Assembly: GCA_001939145.1 (NCBI GenBank) | Contig: LSRX01001181.1 | Coordinates: 1 to 64,000, forward strand | DNA length: 64,000 bases | Source: Symbiodinium microadriaticum | Taxonomy: Eukaryota > Sar > Dinophyceae > Suessiales > Symbiodiniaceae | Direction: 5' to 3' | Part shown: positions 44,470 through 56,379 of the stretch, one piece after another | Numbering within the stretch: the stretch's first letter is position 1 | Layout: each line of letters starts with the position of its first letter | The notes under the pieces: model-generated | Database searches by the model: none | Seen by the model: only the letters and a program-made list of their open reading frames with translations | What the model was told of the DNA's origin: nothing | Made by a program: the position numbers and the translations under genes

Positions 44470-45164
44470 CTCTTTACTTAAAGGAAACTACAGGTGGGGA
44501 GTTTAGGGTATATAGGGCTTCTATAAGGCTTCTATAAGGTATATAGACCTTCTATAAGGCTCCTATAACGGTAACTACCCACCTGAAAATGTCCTAGATT
44601 TACACCCCCTGAAGCACAAGTAACCCTTCTAAGCCCTACTTGGAGGCCCAGGGGACTTAGTAAGTCGGTTCTAAGTAGGGTTATAATTGGGGTAACTCCA
44701 TTCAGGGTACTTATAACTCTACGTATAACCTGCATACTAAGTCGAGCCCTTAGGGTCATTAATAGTGGGTAGGTAGTTGGGGGGTCTAGGTATGTATGCA
44801 AACACTCTGGAACCTCCAAAAATGTCAGACAACACCTGTAGTAACCGTCGTTTATTCTGCAGACACATGGAGGAAACCGTCTATCAACCCTGACTTAAAG
44901 AAACCCTGTCAGGAAGTCAACCCGTATATACTTGCGGGCGTTTAGAACTATCATGAAATCAATGCTGACGTTACAATTCTCTTGGAATTTATCGTAAACA
45001 CCACAAATATCAGGGATTAAAGACACTGCAGGTACGTGTGGTTTGTGCTGCCAGCCCGACTCCCGTCTGCTTACCCAAGAGGGTCCGAAGATACGACCAT
45101 TATGGAGCTTGATCCCCAGAGACCATTCTAATCATGGTTGCGGGGGACCTAATTCCATACTAGT

Positions 45165-45197
45165 AGATAGTATATATATATATATATACATATATAC

Positions 45198-45228
<31 letters not shown>

Positions 45229-45265
45229 CATATATATATATAGAGGGATATACATATATATATAT
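45165..45265. repeat. (TA)n / (TATACA)n microsatellite
   Basis: 100 bp of TATATA and TATACATA. ORFs here are repeat translation. Confidence 0.95.
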
Positions 45266-46199
45266 GGACCCTCAAACCAGCATAGTAACTCCTAATATAG
45301 AGAAACCCAAGGACCCTCCCCCGGTCATGTCCCATGGAGGGTGCAGTCACGCCTTCGCCGAGGATGCCCTTTGTACCGGGCACCAGCTCCTGAAAGAGGG
45401 TCCCCTACCCATAAGGGAGGTCTATGGGGGTTATGAAGGGTGTTTTAAGCGCCCAAAGGACCCAGCAATGAGGTGCTTGGGTTTCGGATAATGGTTTTGT
45501 CGGTTTGTAAACTTGGGAAAAATATATGAGTATTGGGCACTTGGACCCTTAGGAAGGGGTGCAGGGTTAGGGGAGTTTCGGGGCTTTGAGGTTTAAGGTT
45601 TAGGAAAAAAGGGATTTTCGGGGCTGGAGGTTTAGGGTTTAGGAAAAAACAGAATGGCTGAGTTGATCTGCTTGTTTGTTGCTTTGGGCGAGGCCGGGGT
45701 GGGAGTGAGGGGGGGATGGGGGGAAGGAGTGAGTTGTTGCTTGTAGTGTTTGGGTCTGTGCTTTATTCCTTCAATTAAAGGGTTCGTGAATTACAAGTGC
45801 TTGCGGTTTTACGGCTTATTCCAGCTTTATCAGCTTTAGAATGGCCTGGAGATGGGGATTTAAGCTTTATATAGAGTTTAGGCATGAGAGCTTAGATCTC
45901 GATGAGGTCTCTCCGGGTTCAAGATGCAGGATGCCGAGAGTTTAGGTTCGGGATACAGGGATCCAAGTGTGACGGCTGGTTTCAAGACTGTTGAAACCTG
46001 AACCCTAAACCCTAGACCATAAGGGCTTTCGAGGTCCAAGTTCAGGGCCTTTTAAACTCTCCTAAACCCTAGACCGTAAGGGCTTTCGAGGTCCGTTCAA
46101 GTTTAGGGCCTTTTAAACTCTAACCCCTGAGACCCTACTACGACCAAACGTATATGGGCCTTAGTGAGTAGAATAGTGCCTGGAGGCGATAGGCGATGG

Positions 46200-47315
46200 A
46201 ATAATTATATATTCTATTCTATTCTATTCTACTCTATTCTATAATATAATATTATATAATATTATATATTACATACTATATATTACATATTATATATTAT
46301 CTATTATCTATTATCTATTATGTATTATGTATTATGTATTATGTATTATGTATTATATTATGTTATGTTATGTTATGTTATGTTATGTTATATTATATTA
46401 TATTATAATATATTATATTATATTATATTATATTATATTATACTATATTATATTACATTATATTATATTATATTATATACACACTATATAATATATAATA
46501 TATCATGTATTATATTATATACTATATATGAAATTGCACTATTTTGTATGCACATTGTAATATATTATATTACATGATATTATATTTTATTATAATGTTC
46601 TCATATATACTCTTATCTTATATTATATTATGTTGTATTACACTATAATAAATTATATATTACATTGTATATTATATATCATACGTTATATATTATATTT
46701 TATGTTTTATATTATAAAATATATGCTATATAGTATATATTGCATATTATATAATGTATATTATAAAATACATATGATATATTGTATTTTATACATTAAT
46801 TATAAATATATGAATAAATAAATAAATAAATGTATATATATATATATATATATATTATATTGTATATTATATGTTATATGTTATATATTTTCTATTAAAT
46901 ATCATTCATTACATGTTTATGATATATATCATATATTTTGGTTTTATATATTATATATTATAGATAATATCTTATATATTGGATATTAGATACTATAAAT
47001 ATATATTATTTATTATAAGTTATAAGCTATATATTACAACATATTATGTATTATGTAATATGTAATATATTGTATGTTGTATGTTGTATATTATATATTA
47101 TATATTATATATCATATATTATATATTATAAATTATATATGATATATCATATATTGTATTATATATTATATTTTATATGATATATATATATATATATATG
47201 CATACATTATTATTATAGAATATTTTAATATGTATATAATATATATATATATATAGATATATGTATAGTATATATATATATAGATATATATATATATATA
47301 TATATATTATCTAAG
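46200..47315. repeat. 1.1-kb AT-rich low-complexity block
   Basis: ATTCT, TATTA, TATGT, TATTATA and TA tracts grade into each other with almost no G or C. The Tyr/Ile/Leu ORFs within it are artefacts of composition. It is the sharpest base-composition change in the window. Confidence 0.95.
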
Positions 47316-47374
47316 TTCTAAAGGTATGTGTTAGTCACTAGGCAAAAAGCTGACGCCATTGCTTTCGGCAGCTG

Positions 47375-47539
47375 ACGACAAGGGAACAAGGCCGTGGCGA
47401 CGGGTGGACGAAGCCACGACGACGGGTGGAGGACGACAGGACGGCGACGCGACGACGACAGGACAACGACGCGACGACGAAAGGACACCAACGCGACGAC
47501 GACGTGGTCGCGCGTCTGTCGCGCATCCGCCGCACGAGC
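47375..47539. repeat. GACGAC-rich repeat before the gap
   Basis: Imperfect units around ACGCGACGACGACAGGACA. All six frames stay open because the repeat period is a multiple of three in places; this is not evidence of coding. Confidence 0.9.
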
Positions 47540-48223
47540 GTNNNNNNNNNNNNNNNNNNNNNNNNNNNNNNNNNNNNNNNNNNNNNNNNNNNNNNNNNNN
47601 NNNNNNNNNNNNNNNNNNNNNNNNNNNNNNNNNNNNNNNNNNNNNNNNNNNNNNNNNNNNNNNNNNNNNNNNNNNNNNNNNNNNNNNNNNNNNNNNNNNN
47701 NNNNNNNNNNNNNNNNNNNNNNNNNNNNNNNNNNNNNNNNNNNNNNNNNNNNNNNNNNNNNNNNNNNNNNNNNNNNNNNNNNNNNNNNNNNNNNNNNNNN
47801 NNNNNNNNNNNNNNNNNNNNNNNNNNNNNNNNNNNNNNNNNNNNNNNNNNNNNNNNNNNNNNNNNNNNNNNNNNNNNNNNNNNNNNNNNNNNNNNNNNNN
47901 NNNNNNNNNNNNNNNNNNNNNNNNNNNNNNNNNNNNNNNNNNNNNNNNNNNNNNNNNNNNNNNNNNNNNNNNNNNNNNNNNNNNNNNNNNNNNNNNNNNN
48001 NNNNNNNNNNNNNNNNNNNNNNNNNNNNNNNNNNNNNNNNNNNNNNNNNNNNNNNNNNNNNNNNNNNNNNNNNNNNNNNNNNNNNNNNNNNNNNNNNNNN
48101 NNNNNNNNNNNNNNNNNNNNNNNNNNNNNNNNNNNNNNNNNNNNNNNNNNNNNNNNNNNNNNNNNNNNNNNNNNNNNNNNNNNNNNNNNNNNNNNNNNNN
48201 NNNNNNNNNNNNNNNNNNNNNNN
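47540..48223. other. Assembly gap (684 N)
   Basis: Run of N flanked on both sides by GAC/GTC-rich repeat, so the missing sequence is probably the same repeat. ORFs that span it are meaningless. Confidence 0.99.
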
Positions 48224-48290
48224 CGTCGTCGCATCGTCGTCGCATCGTCGCCGTGTCGTCGTCGCAACGTCGTCGTGTTGTCACTTTCCG
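48224..48290. repeat. CGTCGT-rich repeat after the gap
   Basis: CGTCGTCGCATCGTCG units, the far side of the gap repeat. Confidence 0.9.
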
Positions 48291-48349
48291 GCCGTCAAGA
48301 CCCCTCCTCTTATACTAGAAACCATACCCCACATGTCTTCAGAACTTAG

Positions 48350-48432
48350 ATAATATATATATATATATAGATAGATAGATAGTTAGATAGATAGGTAGGT
48401 AGGTAGATAGATCGATCGATAGTTAGATAGTT
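48350..48432. repeat. (TA)n and (TAGA)n microsatellite
   Basis: TA tract followed by TAGATAGA / TAGGTAGG units. Confidence 0.95.
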
Positions 48433-48728
48433 ATATAGGGGACTCTGCTGGCCTAGCAATCTTCCAACCGGCATACCCTAAACCCTGGCTACACCCTAGA
48501 CCTTACGCACTGAACCCCAGAGCTCCTGAGCCCTAAATACCCTCCTTTCAGGGTTTTAGGCTTTAGGGGTTTGGGGGCTTAGGGGTTTAGGGTTTAGGGT
48601 TTAGGGTTTTAGGATTTAGGATTTAGGGTTTTGGAGATTTAATGTTCAGGGTGCCTCAGGGCCCAGGGCTTGTTGCTTGCACAGATCCTGAAGCTTTTGA
48701 TTTTGGGCACTAACTAGAGGGTCATCCC

Positions 48729-49145
48729 CTACCCCTTAAGGTACCTAGTTTTTGGGTTCGGATCTGTTAAATAGAAAGGTAGGTCAATGAGCAAAGGGCG
48801 GATCACCGCCTGAGCCTGAGCTGTGACGAGAACGGCGACAGTAGAAAGCCGGAAGTCACTGCGGCAAGAGCTGTCAAGAGCGCAGTGATCGTAAAGTAAG
48901 CCATCGAAGTGAGAGTGAGGACTCGCCCTATTTCGGACCTTGTCAACGTCCAGTCGTCCAGATGGTGGACCGGCGTAAAACGCCATGTTCACGAACCCGG
49001 CCACTACGACCAAGTATCTGGACTCACCGGCCGTGAGCAGCCCGGGCAGAGCACCTGACTCCAGACCGCTCACGTCGGCACTCAGCTTCTTCAGTGACTC
49101 ACGGAAGTGCCGGCGCCCTTCCTTAATGGGCATGGTTATCGACAC
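48729..49145 (-). CDS. 138-codon open reading frame, unknown function
   Basis: This is the longest uninterrupted minus-strand ORF that is not low-complexity. It contains MPIKEGRRHFRESLKKLSAD, a hydrophobic stretch YLVVVAGFVNMAFYAG and a second one near the C terminus. It may be an exon rather than a whole gene: a strong GTGAGT donor occurs after LPGLLTA, and in-frame coding continues about 9 codons upstream of the Met to a TGA. The surrounding 48.7-49.4 kb is free of telomere-like repeat and GC-rich, unlike the rest of the window. I do not recognise a family. Confidence 0.4.
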   Translation of the reverse strand: MSITMPIKEGRRHFRESLKKLSADVSGLESGALPGLLTAGESRYLVVVAGFVNMAFYAGPPSGRLDVDKVRNRASPHSHFDGLLYDHCALDSSCRSDFRLSTVAVLVTAQAQAVIRPLLIDLPFYLTDPNPKTRYLKG

Positions 49146-49577
49146 AGGCTGGTCCTTCTCCCTTTGAACTCGGGTGGCACGGAGTCATTCGAATACTATG
49201 TGCCTGCCTGCGTCTAGCCGGGCCCGAATAAAAGCGCAGGACAAAAAACGGTCAAGGCTGCACTTCCAGCAGCCCCGACGCCGCACTGCGAAGGTACCAT
49301 GAACCTTCTTCACGCTTTCGCCGTCACTGTCTGGTTCCACTGCAGTGCCTTCCCGGCGGGCTCGGACCGGGCATTGGGGTGGTCTAGTCTACTATAATCA
49401 TACTTCCTGCACATCATATATTCAATCCTGGTTTATACAAAGGGAGCAGTGGACTTTACTCTACTTACAAGGTTCAGGATTTAGGGTGTGGTAAACTCCT
49501 AATTATATTGCTGGCGGGTTTCGAACCCACACCCCGAAGCCCTGAACTAGGTATTTGGGTTTAGGATTTAATGCCAC

Positions 49578-49628
49578 CAAGCTGCGTAAATCTGCTGGAA
49601 CGTCTTGTCAGCGATGATCCTAGACGAC
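49578..49628 (-). CDS. Candidate exon, unknown product
   Basis: 51 nt encoding SSRIIADKTFQQIYAA plus two bases of Trp. Acceptor is gtcag|GTCGTC and donor TTG|GTGGCA (GT). It is coding-like in composition, but no neighbour joins it in phase with certainty. Confidence 0.45.
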
Positions 49629-49797
49629 CTGACATCTAGGGTCCATAATGCAGGGTCAATAGTGAAGAGCATGCCAGATTCCCCGAAGTTTTGGGCATGA
49701 AGTACTGCAAGATTCTGTCCATCCTGCACAAGTAGCGCCTACTACAATGTGGTGGTCCCGAAAACCTGCCTTTTCGGCCTTCCTGATTATGATTTCT

Positions 49798-49873
49798 GTG
49801 TATATATATATATAATAGATATATATATATATATACACACATGTATGTATGTATGTATATATATATATATATA
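49798..49873. repeat. (TA)n and (TATG)n microsatellite
   Basis: TA tracts around CACACATGTATGTATG. Confidence 0.95.
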
Positions 49874-50190
49874 ACCCCTAGAGTCCTACAAACCCATGTC
49901 CAACCCTGCACGGTGATAAGGCACTGTAGTTAACACTGTTATTCTCTGGCCTTGCCGTGACGGCCCACTAGGAACAACGGGAGCAAGGAGGGAACACCCC
50001 AAACAAGCTTCCTCCAGCGCCCCACAGAAAACCTATGGAAAGCCCGCCGAAGCCCTCTAACAACCCTACATTGCCCTGAACACCAAAACTACAAGCGCCT
50101 GGGTAAACCCTCAGACAAACCCTGCGACACCCACTTTTCACAACTTCCCCTAGATAAGCCCCAATAAAAACAAATCTGCGTAACACCATC

Positions 50191-50295
50191 AGGTAATTCT
50201 CTAAATTAGGGTCACTGGTTCAGGGTCCTTTTTTTGTACGGGTGCCGTACTACTTTGAGGACCTCAAAAGGGACCCTAATTTAGAGAACTACCCA
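50191..50295. repeat. Palindrome, family 1
   Basis: Arms TAATTCTCTAAATTAGGGTC and complement, GCCGTACTACTTTG centre. Confidence 0.85.
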
Positions 50296-50528
50296 TTAAA
50301 ACCCTAAACCCTAAACCCTCAGCCCTAAACCCGAAAAACCGAAAACCCTAAAAACCCTAAAAACCCTAAAACCCTAAAACCCTAAACCCTAAATCCCAAA
50401 CCCTAAACCCTAGCCAAACCTCCTGTCGACCTCTATCCTGAGGGGCCGGGCTCGGCCATGCTTCGGCGAATCTCACCTAGGCTTCCGGCATTCTAGAGGT
50501 AGGTGTGTGTGTGTGTGTGTGTGTGTGT

Positions 50529-50971
50529 AACTCCTGTTCCTAAGGATTGTGTCTGTAGTTTCTAGGCTGAATTGAGCATTCTGTGAACTTCGATAATTGA
50601 TGCAGTGGTTCATTTTATCAAGCAGGGGGCTGGCAGCCTATTCCGTGATGCCAGCCAACGAAGCTAGCGGAATAGGTGGAAGGAGCTATGGACCCATAGC
50701 TCTGTACCTGCTGCAAGTTTCACTTTCCGTTTGAAGTGATTGTAACTCTTCTAGATGTTAGCCTTGAGATTCCAGCTTCAATCTATCATGTATCTATCAT
50801 GCAGCTACAATCTTCTGCTGGCAATTTTACAAGGATTCAAGAGGCTCCATTAGCTCATAAATGTATCTTATCTTTAATAAAGGATGAGAAAAGACAAGAA
50901 GATGAAAAGAGATACAAGAGGCAACAAAAGAAGAAGTGCCAACCGGCATCGACCGGATTATGCAAGTGTGT
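50529..50971 (+). repeat. Left direct terminal repeat
   Basis: Starts AACTCCTGTTCCTAAGG and ends GGATTATGCAAGTGTGT. It carries a TTTAATAAAG polyadenylation-like signal near 50873 and a 100-codon open frame (from 50736) shared with the other copy. Confidence 0.85.
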
Positions 50972-51734
50972 CTGTTCGGCTGGTAATTCTGACAAAGGCC
51001 CAGTCGTGACGGATGCAAACCGCATCCCCTCCTGAGCATACCCCACATGAAATCTGATAACATTCTGGTACCAGACCAGACTTCTTCCAAGCTGCCCAAC
51101 GCTCTTTAAAGGCTAACGCAACCCCAGGTATACCCCAGCCAGAAAGCACCCTAGCATCTCTGATATGTCTCATTGAGGTATATCAGACTTTTTGTCATTG
51201 CATACCCAAGCAATCTTTGAATACCCAAAAGCATACCCAATATCGTTTCACTAGTGGAACGATACCCAAAGCTGATCCAATGTCTTCAATGCTATTGCTT
51301 GCTGCACTTGATGCAGCGTCCCTATGCATACCCAAGCATACCCGGGGCCGATCCAAGCATACCCAAGATTGATTGCTCGTTTCGTCGTTCTTGTCGATCG
51401 TCGTGCGTCGGTCGTGTGCTCCAGTTGATGATTGTCAGTAGCCTTCGTGCTCAAGACAGACAAAGGCAAGAATTTCTAGGAATCAAGTTGCTAGATTTTA
51501 TTCGTGTGTCCATTCCCATGTCGTTCAATAAGTAAACATCGTGATCTAACTCGTTTCGCCACCCAGAGGATACCTTGCATCCGTTTTTTGTCGCGTCGTA
51601 TCATCCTGCTTTCACTTCAGCTCAATGTTCAAGACCTGACGATGACGACCAGACCGAGATCTCGGTCAAGGTCTGCCTGCAGCACCTGCTTAACAGTCTG
51701 TATACCTTCAAGCACCTTGTTGTGTTGTTGTGGC

Positions 51735-51930
51735 TGTTTTTTCGGTCAGTCGTCGTCGTCGTCGTGTTGCTGTGTTGCTGCCGTTTGTTCGTCGTCGTCT
51801 CTGTTGCGCGTGTAGGGGTTGCGGTGTTGGCTGTTTTCCGGTCAGTCGTCGTTGTCGTCGTGTTGCTGTGTTGCTGCCGTTTGCTCGTCGTCGTCTCTGT
51901 TGCGCGTGTAGTGGTTGCTGTGTTGTTGTC
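51735..51930. repeat. ~105-bp tandem duplication, CGTCGT/GTTGCT-rich
   Basis: Two units starting at the CGGTCAGTCGTCGT motifs near 51750 and 51839, each ending GTCTCTGTTGCGCGTGTAG. They give Val/Leu/Cys or Thr-rich ORFs that are repeat translation. Confidence 0.85.
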
Positions 51931-52476
51931 CTTGCACATCTGCGATAGTAAGTTAGAGAAGCAAGTCAGCCTTGGGGTCCAAGCTTACATGTATCAGTTT
52001 TTGTATTACAGCTACAGCTGAATGCTGTCTGAAGAGTTCCAAAGGTTTCACAGGCCTCATCATGTTTGTTAGATAACTACATAACTGACGACAATGAAAC
52101 ACGACGAAGATTATCCGAAGCACACCCAAAGCCATGCTGAGAAGTATGGTTACCCAAAGCTGATCCAAGTTTGATGCTTCCGAGCTGGAAACGTCGTTCA
52201 TACCCAAGACGTGACGTTGCTGGCCGTGTTCATCTTCATCTCGTTCTGACCGTAATTCTCCAAGCATAATGTAGACCGCTTCGCCACCCAAAGGACACCC
52301 TGCATCCGTGCCTGTTCGTTTCGTATCACTCTGTTCCATCTTCAAAGTAAGTTACCGCGACGGCAACCGGACGACATATGACATTTCGGCAGACAAATGA
52401 AAGTCCGAGTTACTATAGGCGTATCTTGTCTAAGTCCTTTGTTGACAACCGGTTTCAACCGGTTGTGTGTGTGTGA

Positions 52477-52917
52477 AACTCCTGTTCCTAAGGATTGTGT
52501 CTGTAGTTTCTAGGCTGAATTGAGCATTCTGTGAACTTCGATAATTGATGCAGTGGTTCATTTTATCAAGCAGGGGGCTGGCAGCCTATTCCGTGATGCC
52601 AGCCAACGAAGCTAGCGGAATAGGTGGAAGGAGCTATGGACCCATAGCTCTGTACCTGCTGCAAGTTTCACTTTCCGTTTGAAGTGATTGTAACTCTTCT
52701 AGATGTTAGCCTTGAGATTCCAGCTTCAATCTATCATGTATCTATCATGCAGCTACAAGCTTCTGCTGGCAATTTTACAAGGATTCAAGAGGCTCCATTA
52801 GCTCATAAATGTATCTTATCTTTAATAAAGCATGAGAAAAGACAATTTGAAAAGAGATACAAGAGGCAACAAAAGAAGAAGTGCCAACCGGCATCGACCG
52901 GATTATGCAAGTGTGTG
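52477..52917 (+). repeat. Right direct terminal repeat
   Basis: Near-identical to 50529-50971. The main difference is replacement of CAAGAAGATG by CAATTTG near 52842-52850. Confidence 0.85.
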
Positions 52918-52944
52918 TGTGTGTGTATGTTTTGGTTGGGTAGT

Positions 52945-53240
52945 AGGGTTTAAAGGCTTTGGCCTTAGGGGTTTAGGGGTTTACGGCTTTAGGGGTTTAG
53001 GGGTTTAGGGGTTTACGGCTTTAGGGGTTTAGGGGTTTAGGGTTTAGGGCTTTAGGGGTTTAGTGCTTAGGATTTAGGGGTTTCAGGGTTCGGATCCAGG
53101 GGTTTAAGGCACTTGGGGTCAAGGTGTAGCAGGAATGAAGGTTCAGAGTCTCGGATCCCAGGGTGCAGGGCCCTGTTTCGGGTTTAGGGTTTAGGATTTA
53201 GGGTGGAGGGTTTTGGGTATTGGGATTAGGATTTAGGGTT
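52945..53240. repeat. TTTAGGG/TTTACGG field
   Basis: Starts directly after the right terminal repeat of the element; variants GGCTTTAGGGG and GGGTTTACGG. Confidence 0.85.
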
Positions 53241-53985
53241 TTGGCCTGAGGGTTCTATGGGCTTGACGGGGTTAGGGTGCTATTGATGTCTACCTTAAAC
53301 TACCACCATATACAGTGTTCTTGGTTCTTATTTAACCCTTAGATTAGAGTGTATAGGGGCCCTACAGAAAGCTGGGTTTGCTAGGTTAAGACAGGCTCTG
53401 CGGGTCTGCTGAGCCTTTCCAGGGGTTTTGTTGGGGCTTGGCTTAAGGGATGCGACAGGCGTGAAACGTTTTGGGGGGCTCTACAGCTTCGATATGGCTT
53501 GACAATCGGTTCAAAGGTTTTGGTGGGGCTGAGGGTTCCGAAGTAGCCGCGACCATGGTCCAAAACGTTATTTTGATATTTTGGGCGTGGGATTTCGGAC
53601 TTAGGGTTGATGTATGGTTCAGGACTCAAGGAAGTTCAACGTTTGTTGTTTTTTTAAGTCCGCGAGCCTTTTCAGGAAGATAGACCCCTATTATAACACA
53701 ACATGAGAACGTAAAAAGTATTCCAATTGGTCCTTTACTTCAAGCCGAACCAGCTACCCAAACAAAAACCTCATCAACCAGGTCCATACATAGTGTTCCT
53801 TAGGCTAACATAGCCCAACATAATTGGTACCGTAACTGGGCTCCCATGACCAAACACTCTAACCCTAAACACAACAGCAACATTTCCAAACTCAAAAAAC
53901 CTGAATCAACACCCACCCTACAAGGAAAGGATAGTAAACCCTAAACCCTTAACCCTGAGCTAGTATAGTACTCCAGAACCCAGTC

Positions 53986-54028
53986 ACTCAAGACCCTCCG
54001 CACAACGCCGTTGTCGCTGCTGGTGTTC
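53986..54028 (-). CDS. Upstream chain, candidate exon f
   Basis: 43 nt encoding NTSSDNGVVRRVLS. Acceptor is ctgag|GAACAC and donor AGT|GACTGG (GA). It joins in phase to exon e as SSRVIW|NTSSDNG. CCCTAAA repeat lies on its low side. Confidence 0.45.
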
Positions 54029-54641
54029 CTCAGTGGCTTTGGTGCAGAACAAAGTTTGCACCTTACAAGCCCAAAGGGTCCTTTAGGCGCTTTTTGAAGG
54101 GTATCATAGTTGGAGGCCCAAGGGACTTAGTACGTCGGCAAAAAGTAGGGTTATACTGGGGGTAACTCCATTTAGGGCACGTATAGCTCTACTTATAACC
54201 TACCTTACCAAGTCCCCTGGACCTCTAAGTAAGGGTTTAGGGTGTAAGGGTCGCAGGCACTAATGTCAGGGGGTTCCTTTAAGTACACGGGTCCTTTTAA
54301 GGGCTCCGTCAAAGGATCTTTAGGGGTACCGTTATGGGTGGATATAAAATCCCAAAAAAGAACTACTTTGCAGCCTATGGGTAGGAATGATGTAGAGTCC
54401 TGAACCACTCCTACCCCGTATTTAAGGCACCTACTCCTACTTTACTATATAGCAGATCCGAATCAGCAAGTAGGTACTCCAAAAAAGGGGGTAAAGTACT
54501 TAGTAGTTACATTCTTACATTATTGAGGCCCGGGGACCTGGTAAGTAGGCTATAAGGTACCCTAAACGGAACTACTCCAATTATAACCCTACTGATAACC
54601 GACTCACTAGGTCCCCTAAACCTCGAGGTACAGTTCCCGGG

Positions 54642-55878
54642 CCCTAAACCCTAAACCCTTAAAGGGGTAGGGTTTAGGGTTTAAGGGTTAGGGTTTAGGC
54701 TTAAGGTTTAGGGTTTCGGGGATCCTCTAGGAAGAAATCAGCCCTTCCCTCATCCATACCCAAAAGATCCTAGGTACTGCTAAGAGGGGGTCCTTTAAGG
54801 GTTTCCTTGCAAGGGATCTATAGGGGTCCCCTTTAAGGGCTGCTTTAAGGGCAATACGGGGTACGATTCTGGGGCATACTGTCACCTGGTCCATATCCCA
54901 AAAGATCTTAACTACCTTTCAGGGTACTATAACGGTATCTTTAAGGGTACTATGTGAGCTCTAAGGTTTCGAGCCCTAAGTACTGATGCATAGCAGGATG
55001 CAGGATCTTTATGCTAGGAATTACTAGTCTGAGTTGGGAGAGTATCCCACACAATAGCACCTAGGGCCCGTTGGGATAGCTTTCAGTCTTTCAATGCCCT
55101 CGACATCCTTCTCCGTCCGACTGTACTGCCCCGGTAATCCTTGGTGTCCTCGTACCCCTAGACTCCGGGGGTGCGCGGATCCTTTCGCCAGATGACACGA
55201 CTCGAAGCGACCAGGAGCTCCAGCTCCTGCTCGGTCCACTTGTTGTCGGCCTCCTTCTGGGCGAGCCAGCGATCCCTTTGCTCACGGGAGCGCTCGTTTC
55301 CATGGCAGTGCACTCAGTCTTCCGGTAGATTGCTCAGATCCGCCGTGCGTTCTTCCCAGACCTTCCAAAATCCCTGACTTAAGGAGTATACCTTAAATCA
55401 TAAACTTTAAAAAGCCTACTACAATATTAGAACGATCTGGTTTTTGGCACACTTCACCCGTCCTCAAGGGAACCTTAATTCACAAAGTTGTAAAGGAACC
55501 CTTTTCAATTTAATTCAGACTCCCACCCGGAGCCTTGTAGCCCCGAAAAATCCGGAATCCTGCCTCAGCTGAGCCCTGAATCCCGAACCCTAAGCCCCAA
55601 ACTAAACCCTAAACCGAAACCCTAAACCCGTAAAACCCCGAACCCGAAACTGCCGGATATCGGAAGCGCAAACCTAGCTCGCAAGTTATTAGTAGGCAAC
55701 AGAGAAGTTTTGGGGGACGCCTTTTCACTTAGAAACCAATTAGGACAAACGGCCAGGCAATGTAAACAAATTGAGGCCCGTGTACTATGCCTAAACCATC
55801 TATGGTACAGGAAGTTGGAACAGCAGATAAAGGTGGGCTGCCATGTACCTTAAGGGCAAAAGGTGTGATGTTCCAGCT
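54642..55878. repeat. 1237-bp segmental duplication, copy 1
   Basis: Appears identical base for base to 60194-61430 (offset 5552). It contains candidate exon e, telomere-like units at both ends and palindrome fragments. Confidence 0.95.
55189..55275 (-). CDS. Upstream chain, candidate exon e (copy 1)
   Basis: 87 nt encoding DRWLAQKEADNKWTEQELEL followed by LVASSRVI. Acceptor is caaag|GGATCG and donor CTG|GCGAAA (GC). The KWTEQELELL run resembles the start of a SANT/Myb helix but is too short to be sure. An identical copy lies at 60741-60827. Confidence 0.5.
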
Positions 55879-56276
55879 TTCCGACTTCTACTGCGGATCT
55901 GTCAATCTACATACATCCCTAAACCCTACAGTAGAAGCCCATAAGATGGAAACCCAATAGCCTCGATCCCTAAGAGTAATGTACATGGAAGCCCAGGCCT
56001 AATTGTCCTTAATCCGGTCTCCGACTTTTTCGGGCTTCCTGTAAACCCTAGACGTCCTGAAAAAAAGCAAGCCGCCAAACGCTGAACTGCGAAGCGCGAG
56101 CTCATAACACCCAAAGCTTCCTAGCAAATATGGGGGGGGGGGGGATACTTTCAGGGGTTCCTCCAAGGGATCTATAGGGGTCCCTTTAAGGGCTTCTTTA
56201 TAAGGATCCTTAGGCGTACTATTCTGGCGGATACTTCCCCAAATCATAATACCAATTCCTAGTAGAAACCTTACCC

Positions 56277-56372
56277 CAAGGGTCCATGGCCACAAATCGT
56301 GTATACTTTGGCCCCAAAGTACCATATAGGGACTACTTTAAGGCCAAAGTATGTGCTATTTGGGTACATGGA
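56277..56372. repeat. Palindrome, family 4
   Basis: Arms GGGTCCATGGCCACAAATCG and TGTGCTATTTGGGTACATGG around CCAAAGTACCATATAGG. Confidence 0.85.
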
Positions 56373-56379
56373 CCCTTAG

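Larger units (their letters stand above)
50513..52917. mobile_element. Small element with ~450-bp direct terminal repeats (TRIM/LARD-like)
   Basis: A terminal repeat of about 445 bp occurs at 50529-50971 and again at 52477-52917, with only a few substitutions and one indel, in the same orientation. The interior is about 1.5 kb. Both outer edges are GT microsatellite, which suggests insertion into a GT tract or termini that begin and end in GT repeats. The interior has no gag/pol-like ORF; it holds a ~105-bp tandem duplication (about 51735-51930) and scattered CATACCCAAG motifs. It also has no telomere-like repeat, in contrast to everything around it. A non-autonomous LTR retrotransposon fits best. 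Primer-binding and polypurine sites were not identified with confidence. Confidence 0.65.

Noticed and set aside
46320-46821. Tyr/Ile/Leu-rich ORFs
   Set aside because: Located in the AT-rich low-complexity block; composition alone explains them.
47331-48353. Five long ORFs of 307-319 codons across the N run
   Set aside because: They consist almost wholly of N plus GAC/GTC repeat; frames stay open only because N and the repeat contain no stops.
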